Source of the DNA: Porticoccus sp950063125 | GTDB lineage: Bacteria; Pseudomonadota; Gammaproteobacteria; Pseudomonadales; Porticoccaceae | Assembly (NCBI RefSeq): GCF_963973895.1 | Contig: NZ_CAXBBF010000001.1 | Strand: one strand, 5' to 3' | DNA length: 64,000 nucleotides | Shown here: positions 59,430-64,000 of the stretch, piece after piece | Numbering within the stretch: the first letter of the stretch is position 1 | How the letters are laid out: each line of letters opens with the position of its first letter | Notes under the pieces: model-generated | Databases searched by the model: none | Told to the model about the DNA's origin: nothing | The model's input: the letters and a program-made list of their open reading frames with translations, nothing else | Made by a program: the position numbers and the translations under genes

Positions 59430-60791
59430 TCAGGCAGAAATCGGGTTAGACCCGTTTCTTTTCGGCGTGCCCTTGTCAACTTCATCGCTGACCGAATAAT
59501 CGCCTTCGAAAAAATCTTTTTCCTCGGGGATGGAGTCTGCTTTGGCACAGACTTCCTTGATTGCTTCCTCGAGAATATCGATACCTTTTTGCAGGTTTTC
59601 CTGGCGGATTGTCAGTGGGCAGAGGAACTTGACCACATGGTCCTCTGCACCGCTGGTCTCAATAATCAACCCTTTCTGGAAACACCGTCGGGTAATCTGC
59701 TCAGCCAGTTCGCCACTGACACAGTTGATGCCCCTGAACATACCGCGACCGTGAGAGTTGAAGTTTCCTTCACCGTATTCGCTGACGATCTTGTCTACCC
59801 GGTCGGCAATGTAATCGCCTTTTTGCTGGATTTCCTTGGCAAATTTGTCGTCTTTCCAAAAGTGGTCGATGGCCGCTTTGGCGGTGACAAATGCGTGGTT
59901 GTTACCCCGGAAAGTACCGTTGTGCTCGCCCGGTTTCCATTCATCAATCTCCGGTTTCATCAGAACCACAGAAAATGGCAGACCGTAACCACTCAGTGAC
60001 TTGGACAGGGTGACAATGTCTGGGTAAATGCCGGCTTCTTCGAAACTGAAGAAGGTCCCGGTACGACCGCAGCCAGCCTGAATGTCATCGATAATCAACA
60101 ATACCTCATGGCGCTTGCAGATTTCCGACAGGCTTCTGAGCCAGGTCATCGAAGCAGCATTGATGCCGCCCTCGCCCTGTACCGTTTCGACGATAACCGC
60201 TGCGGGCTTGTCGACACCACTGCTGGAGTCTGACAACACTTTGTCCAACAGATTGGTGGTATCAAAATCATCACCGAGATAGCCGTCATAAGGCATTCTT
60301 GTGGCGCCCGGCAATGTAATGCCAGCACCGCCACGGTGGGTCGCGTTACCTGTGACGGACAGAGCGCCGAGTGTCTGGCCGTGCCAGCCATTGGTGAAGG
60401 AGATAATGTTCTCGCGGCCGGTATATTTGCGTGCGATCTTGAGAGATGCCTCAACTGCGTTGGTCCCGGTCGGGCCGGTAAACATGACAATATAGTTGAA
60501 ATTCCTGGGTTTCAGGATGTTCTCGTTAAAGCTTTCCAGAAACTCACCTTTGGCTTGTGTGTGTAAATCAAGGCCTTGGGTAATGCCATCCCGCTCTATA
60601 TATTCCAGGAGTTTTTTCTTGAACACCGGGTGGTTGTGCCCATAATTCAACGAGCCGGCGCCGGCCAGAAAATCCAGATATTGGTTACCTTCATCGTCAT
60701 AGATAAATTCGCCCTGGGCCTTGTTGAATAAACGCGGGAAGGCTCTGGCGTAACTGCGTACTTCAGATTCAATTTCATCAAAAATTTTCAT
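59430..60791 (-). CDS. ectB: diaminobutyrate-2-oxoglutarate aminotransferase
   Basis: 453 aa. Class III PLP transaminase: FTGPTGTNAVEASLKIAR, NGWHGQTLGALSVTGN, IDDIQAGCGRTG and the PLP lysine in TLSKSLSGYGLP. It makes L-2,4-diaminobutyrate from aspartate semialdehyde. It is about 30 residues longer than usual, with an acidic tail (SIPEEKDFFEGDYSVSDEVD) after the fold. ectA precedes it by 27 bp. Confidence 0.97.
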   Translation of the reverse strand: MKIFDEIESEVRSYARAFPRLFNKAQGEFIYDDEGNQYLDFLAGAGSLNYGHNHPVFKKKLLEYIERDGITQGLDLHTQAKGEFLESFNENILKPRNFNYIVMFTGPTGTNAVEASLKIARKYTGRENIISFTNGWHGQTLGALSVTGNATHRGGAGITLPGATRMPYDGYLGDDFDTTNLLDKVLSDSSSGVDKPAAVIVETVQGEGGINAASMTWLRSLSEICKRHEVLLIIDDIQAGCGRTGTFFSFEEAGIYPDIVTLSKSLSGYGLPFSVVLMKPEIDEWKPGEHNGTFRGNNHAFVTAKAAIDHFWKDDKFAKEIQQKGDYIADRVDKIVSEYGEGNFNSHGRGMFRGINCVSGELAEQITRRCFQKGLIIETSGAEDHVVKFLCPLTIRQENLQKGIDILEEAIKEVCAKADSIPEEKDFFEGDYSVSDEVDKGTPKRNGSNPISA

Positions 60792-60818
60792 GATTTCCTC
60801 AATTAGTCCTTTCTGGAA

Positions 60819-61328
60819 TTAGGCTTCAGTGGTCACGGGCTGCTTAAATGGACCGATTCTGACCAATACCTCTGTGTCATGCTGACCGGCAAAATGCAAT
60901 TCACGGTCGAATTGTGGAGACTGGGTCAGAGGCGCTTGTAATTTGTCCGCCAATCCCTGGAACAATGCCCAGGAAGCTTGATTGTCTTCAGTGATAGTGG
61001 TCTCAAGGTGATCGACCTCTTTGCACTCATCGCGGGCGAGAATATTAACCAACATCCGAGAGGCGAGACCTTGACCACGTGCTTTTTCGCCGACAGCGAC
61101 CTGCCAGATAAACAGTGTGCTGGTTTGTTGTGGTGGGCGATAACCCGAGATAAAACCGACCAGTTCTCCTTCAATGTCAGCTGCCACGGATGTACCTGAA
61201 AAATGAGTACATTGCAGTAGGTTGCAGTAGATGGAGTTAGGGTCGAGAGGAGGACACTGGGCAACCAGTTGGTGTACCCGCACGCCGTCCTCCGGCGTTG
61301 GTGGACGAAGTGTTATTTTACGGTCCAT
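60819..61328 (-). CDS. ectA: diaminobutyrate acetyltransferase
   Basis: 169 aa from the ATG at 61328 (a TTG four codons upstream is the other choice). GNAT fold: ITLRPPTPEDGVRVHQLVAQ, CPPLDPNSIYCNLLQCTHF, and the acetyl-CoA loop VGEKARGQGLASRML. First enzyme gene of ectoine synthesis. Promoter lies in the 150-bp A+T-rich gap shared with ectR; a -10-like TATAAC lies at 61361-61366 on the minus strand. Confidence 0.96.
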   Translation of the reverse strand: MDRKITLRPPTPEDGVRVHQLVAQCPPLDPNSIYCNLLQCTHFSGTSVAADIEGELVGFISGYRPPQQTSTLFIWQVAVGEKARGQGLASRMLVNILARDECKEVDHLETTITEDNQASWALFQGLADKLQAPLTQSPQFDRELHFAGQHDTEVLVRIGPFKQPVTTEA

Positions 61329-61456
61329 AAGAAGTGACAAAATTCCCGTTATTAATAAAAGTTATAGCTCAAATAATATTTTCTTGTGAAAATTTTTCAT
61401 TTTATTTGGAAGCCAAAAATGACTTCCTTATTTCTAAAAATAATTAAACTATATAA

Positions 61457-61468
61457 TTAGAGCTCTAA
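61457..61468. promoter_or_regulatory. palindromic operator candidate in the ectA-ectR gap
   Basis: TTAGAGCTCTAA is a perfect 12-bp palindrome within ATATAATTAGAGCTCTAAAT, 23 bp before the first ectR ATG. MarR-type EctR proteins bind palindromes near ectA/ectR promoters, so this is a candidate site. Confidence 0.5.
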
Positions 61469-61491
61469 ATATTATACTCAAAAGCATTAAA

Positions 61492-62118
61492 ATGTCCAGT
61501 TTGGCACCGCCCTGGGGGCTGGCGACAGAGTGGATGTATTCCATAACAGGGCGGTATAAATTGATTATGAGAGGTGGTTCTATCGAACAGGTCTTGGTTG
61601 CACTGCGGCGGGTTATCAGGGCGACAGACCTATATTCAAAACGCCTGGCTAAAACGTCCGGTCTGACTGTGCCGCAAATTTTGTTACTGCAGGCGATTCG
61701 TGATCGGGGGCAGGTGACAATTGGTGAACTGGCTGCCGAAATCAGTCTGAGTCAGGCAACGGTAACCACCATTATTGATCGACTCGAGAAGCGACAATTG
61801 GTTTACCGCGTCCGGTCATCGACAGACAAACGCAAAGTGCATGCTTTTTTGACAGAGAAGGCAGTTCATGTTTTGAAGAATGCACCCACACCCTTGCAGC
61901 AACATTTTTCACGCCAGTATGCCAATCTCAGTGACTGGGAGCAGGCCATGATTGTTTCTGCGCTACAGAGAGTCGCCCAAATGATGGATGCTGAGCATAT
62001 TGATGCCTCGCCTTTGCTGGACCTGGGAGTCCTGGATAGACATTCGTCTTTGACGGAGCCAAGTGCTCTGCAGCTGGGAGATGGAATCAAAGGGCGCTCA
62101 ACCTCGCCTGCAGACTAA
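61492..62118 (+). CDS. ectR: MarR-family regulator of ectoine synthesis
   Basis: 208 aa as written; no start has a good Shine-Dalgarno, and an ATG at 61567 (183 aa) matches the common length better. MarR winged helix: IEQVLVALRRVIRATDLYSK, GQVTIGELAAEISLSQATVT, TIIDRLEKRQLVYRVRS and DKRKVHAFLTEKA. EctR proteins repress ectABC at low salt. Divergent from ectA, convergent with purC. Confidence 0.88.
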   Translation: MSSLAPPWGLATEWMYSITGRYKLIMRGGSIEQVLVALRRVIRATDLYSKRLAKTSGLTVPQILLLQAIRDRGQVTIGELAAEISLSQATVTTIIDRLEKRQLVYRVRSSTDKRKVHAFLTEKAVHVLKNAPTPLQQHFSRQYANLSDWEQAMIVSALQRVAQMMDAEHIDASPLLDLGVLDRHSSLTEPSALQLGDGIKGRSTSPAD

Positions 62119-62147
62119 TTGGTCAGGCAACATGACCAGATTAAAAC

Positions 62148-63251
62148 TTAGACAATGAGATTGTATCGGCTACTGAGGATATCCATGATTTCTGCTTTCG
62201 GCCTGTCAGGGAGGTGTAGTTTTCCCCCAATGATCTTTTCGGCGATCGAAACATACGTTCTGGAAACTTCAAGCAAAACATCCGCGGGCAGCTCGTTGTT
62301 TCTGGCCAGTGCCTGGCGTTCGGTCATCCGGTCTTTGTTGAGTAGGATGTCGGGATCCGGGAAGTGTTTGAGCAGCAATTGCCGGAAACTTTCTTTTGAG
62401 TTTTCGACCACTTCGCCGTTTCGATAGCTCTGACCGTCCCAGATACGGGATGAGTCAGGAGTGCCAACCTCGTCCATGTAAATCAGCTTTTCGGTACCGG
62501 TTTTGTCTTTGACGTAGCCAAATTCAAATTTGGTATCCACAAAAATCTGATCCAGTGCAGCCAATTCACGGCTGATGACATCGAACCCCTCCCGCAACAG
62601 GTTTTCGTAAAGATCGATATCGTCAATACTGCGAAAATTGAAGGCTGCATGGTTTCTTTCAATATCATGTCGGGTGATGTTCACATCGTCCGCTTCTGGA
62701 ACACCCGGCAAACCCGTCAGTATGCCTTTGGTGGATGGCGTAATCAGTAATTCTGGCAGCTTCTGATCTTTTTTCAGATTGTCCGGCAACTGGATGCCGC
62801 AGAACTCCCTCTCTCCCTTGGCATAGGCACGCCACATGGAGCCGGTAATGTATTGGCGACAGATAGCCTCGATCATGACAGGTTGGGCTTTTTGTACAAT
62901 CCAGACCAGGGGATGCGGGATATCCAGAATGTGGCTGTCTGCCAGGCCCTTCTCGCGAAACAACCTGAACCAGTGGTTCGAAATGGCATTCAGTGCCGCC
63001 CCCTTGCCTGGGACGCCATGCATGCCGCCTTCGCCATGCCAAATGCAGTCAAATGCAGAAATGCGATCACTGATTACCATGATGGCAAGTGGTGCACCGG
63101 GCGCCACATCATAACCCTGTTGCTCTATCAGTCTGAGGCTGTCTTTTTCTGTAAGCCAGTAGACTGAACGCACTTTGCCACTGTGCACAGGCGCATCAGT
63201 GCGGATAGGGAGATCATTGTTGACGGCGAGAACTTTGTCTGCGAGTTTCAT
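62148..63251 (-). CDS. purC: phosphoribosylaminoimidazole-succinocarboxamide synthase
   Basis: 367 aa, the long form found in vibrios and related marine gammaproteobacteria, not the 237-aa E. coli form. HSGKVRSVYWL, ISDRISAFDCIWHGEGG, GSMWRAYAKGERE, and the metal/aspartate region DTKFEFGYV with MDEVGTPDSSRIW. It joins CAIR and aspartate in purine synthesis. Monocistronic. Confidence 0.97.
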   Translation of the reverse strand: MKLADKVLAVNNDLPIRTDAPVHSGKVRSVYWLTEKDSLRLIEQQGYDVAPGAPLAIMVISDRISAFDCIWHGEGGMHGVPGKGAALNAISNHWFRLFREKGLADSHILDIPHPLVWIVQKAQPVMIEAICRQYITGSMWRAYAKGEREFCGIQLPDNLKKDQKLPELLITPSTKGILTGLPGVPEADDVNITRHDIERNHAAFNFRSIDDIDLYENLLREGFDVISRELAALDQIFVDTKFEFGYVKDKTGTEKLIYMDEVGTPDSSRIWDGQSYRNGEVVENSKESFRQLLLKHFPDPDILLNKDRMTERQALARNNELPADVLLEVSRTYVSIAEKIIGGKLHLPDRPKAEIMDILSSRYNLIV

Positions 63252-63399
63252 GGTTATGAGTCCTGTCAGCGGGCAGGTAGTGTTATTGGAATAGTTCGGG
63301 GTTTTTTACTCACCTCTACCGAGGGTCTGGAAATGTTTAATTCTAACAGATCGATAGCCCTCAGTTACAGGCAACCCTGCGTTGTTTGTGCCCTGAGGA

Positions 63400-63795
63400 T
63401 CAGTCCGGGCGAATGGCATACTTGCCGCTGCCCTGTAGCGCGATAGCCAGTGCTGCTAAAAGATAGAGGCCCTGTAGTTCCAGCGCCCAGCCACCATGAT
63501 TGGTTAGTTGGAAAAGCTCGCCGGCATGGACCAACAATATAGCTACCAACATATTGCCAATGACCAACAGGGCCCCGGCCCTGGCGAAATAACCGAAAAT
63601 AATCATCAGCGGACCTAATACCTCACCGAGATAGACGGCATAGGCAATCTCTGACGGCATGCCAAACTCTGCCAGCTTGCTACCAATAAACCCCAGCGAA
63701 TCCGGATTAAGGATTTTGGCAATGCCGTGTAATAAAACGAGCAGCCCGACAGCGATGCGCAAGACCAGTTTTGCGAGCTCTTCATAGTAGGTCAT
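63400..63795 (-). CDS. DoxX family membrane protein
   Basis: 131 aa from the ATG at 63795 (GGAG ten bases upstream). Four helices; LRIAVGLLVLLHGIAKILNP, AYAVYLGEVLGPLMIIFGYF, ARAGALLVIGNMLVAILLVH and LELQGLYLLAALAIALQGSG. DoxX-type proteins are small inner-membrane proteins of unclear or redox-linked role. Alone on its strand. Confidence 0.9.
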   Translation of the reverse strand: MTYYEELAKLVLRIAVGLLVLLHGIAKILNPDSLGFIGSKLAEFGMPSEIAYAVYLGEVLGPLMIIFGYFARAGALLVIGNMLVAILLVHAGELFQLTNHGGWALELQGLYLLAALAIALQGSGKYAIRPD

Positions 63796-63969
63796 AACCA
63801 GTAATCTCCGGTATACACGGGTTTGAAAGTACAATTTAACGGGATAGTACCAGTGGGGCAATTCCTTTAATACGCATTCCGGGAGGTTTCTTGGAGCGCT
63901 GCTGCCTTCGGGGTATCATTGCGGCATTATTTTAACTGACACCCCTCGGGGTTCCTGTGGAGATAGGCA

Positions 63970-64000
63970 ATGATTATTAAACCGAGAGTTCGCGGTTTTA
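63970..64000 (+). CDS. fabV: FabV-type enoyl-ACP reductase, first 10 codons (cut by right edge)
   Basis: Only MIIKPRVRGF is inside the window, but this is the invariant start of FabV (trans-2-enoyl-CoA/ACP reductase), and GGAGATAGGCA provides a ribosome site. FabV would complete fatty-acid elongation. The call rests on ten residues. Confidence 0.7.
   Translation, partial: MIIKPRVRGF

Overview
The window looks like chromosome of a marine, halotolerant, respiring gammaproteobacterium, probably in the Cellvibrionales/Pseudomonadales neighbourhood (family not certain). The grounds are the ectoine operon with its own aspartokinase and regulator, a cbb3 oxidase locus with FNR-type boxes, a TonB receptor, YggX/MutY, RNase T, SlyX, a long PurC, a malic enzyme with a phosphotransacetylase tail, and the first codons of a FabV-type enoyl reductase at the right edge. 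Most of the sequence is densely packed housekeeping DNA.

Layout. 1-2718 (minus): PqqD-like protein, HprK-like kinase and a two-domain glycosyltransferase cut by the left edge. 2719-6060: an A+T-rich accessory island. I read it as a decayed chromosomal integron: an intI pseudogene with in-frame stops, a LexA-like box upstream of its start, a divergent array of unknown genes, and one well-formed attC site. The array ends in 25-bp tandem repeats, and a partial duplication of the 3' end of tRNA-Phe lies next to the intact tRNA (6061-6136). 6213-9740: yggX-mutY-asmA. 9851-12197: a histidine-rich, ZnuD-like TonB receptor and a small secreted protein. 12325-14393: hisB-hisH-hisA without hisF. 14572-16154: two lipoproteins (one FlgO-like) and two families of inverted repeats. 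16265-29418: murI, an LRAT-like protein, argD-argF, grxD behind an IscR type-1 site, a peroxiredoxin, slyX, maeB, a ferredoxin reductase/ferredoxin pair, pyrC-rnt and argG. 29553-38937: ccoNOQP-ccoGHIS, a SafE-like membrane protein and a Yip1-like protein, with two perfect FNR/Anr boxes.

40451-48736 is a ten-gene minus-strand run with almost no spacing. In reading order it holds a thermostable-hemolysin-family protein, an acyl-AMP ligase, a heme-oxygenase-like di-iron oxidase, an SDR, a periplasmic TPR protein, a PmrA/QseB-type response regulator, its sensor kinase, a cupredoxin, an FTR1-type iron permease and an envelope protein. A TTAAG direct repeat of PmrA-box type sits in front of it. 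This joins a fatty-acyl-type tailoring set to iron uptake and its own two-component system, and is the best candidate here for an undescribed functional unit.

49703-55846 (plus) is a D-glutamate/5-oxoproline locus. The two halves of the D-glutamate cyclase family (DUF1445 and DUF4392) flank pxpABC, followed by a D-amino-acid transaminase and alanine racemase; a convergent sodium:solute symporter follows. 57435-62118 holds ectA-ectB-ectC-ask (minus) and the divergent MarR-type ectR. purC, a DoxX-like protein and the start of fabV close the window.
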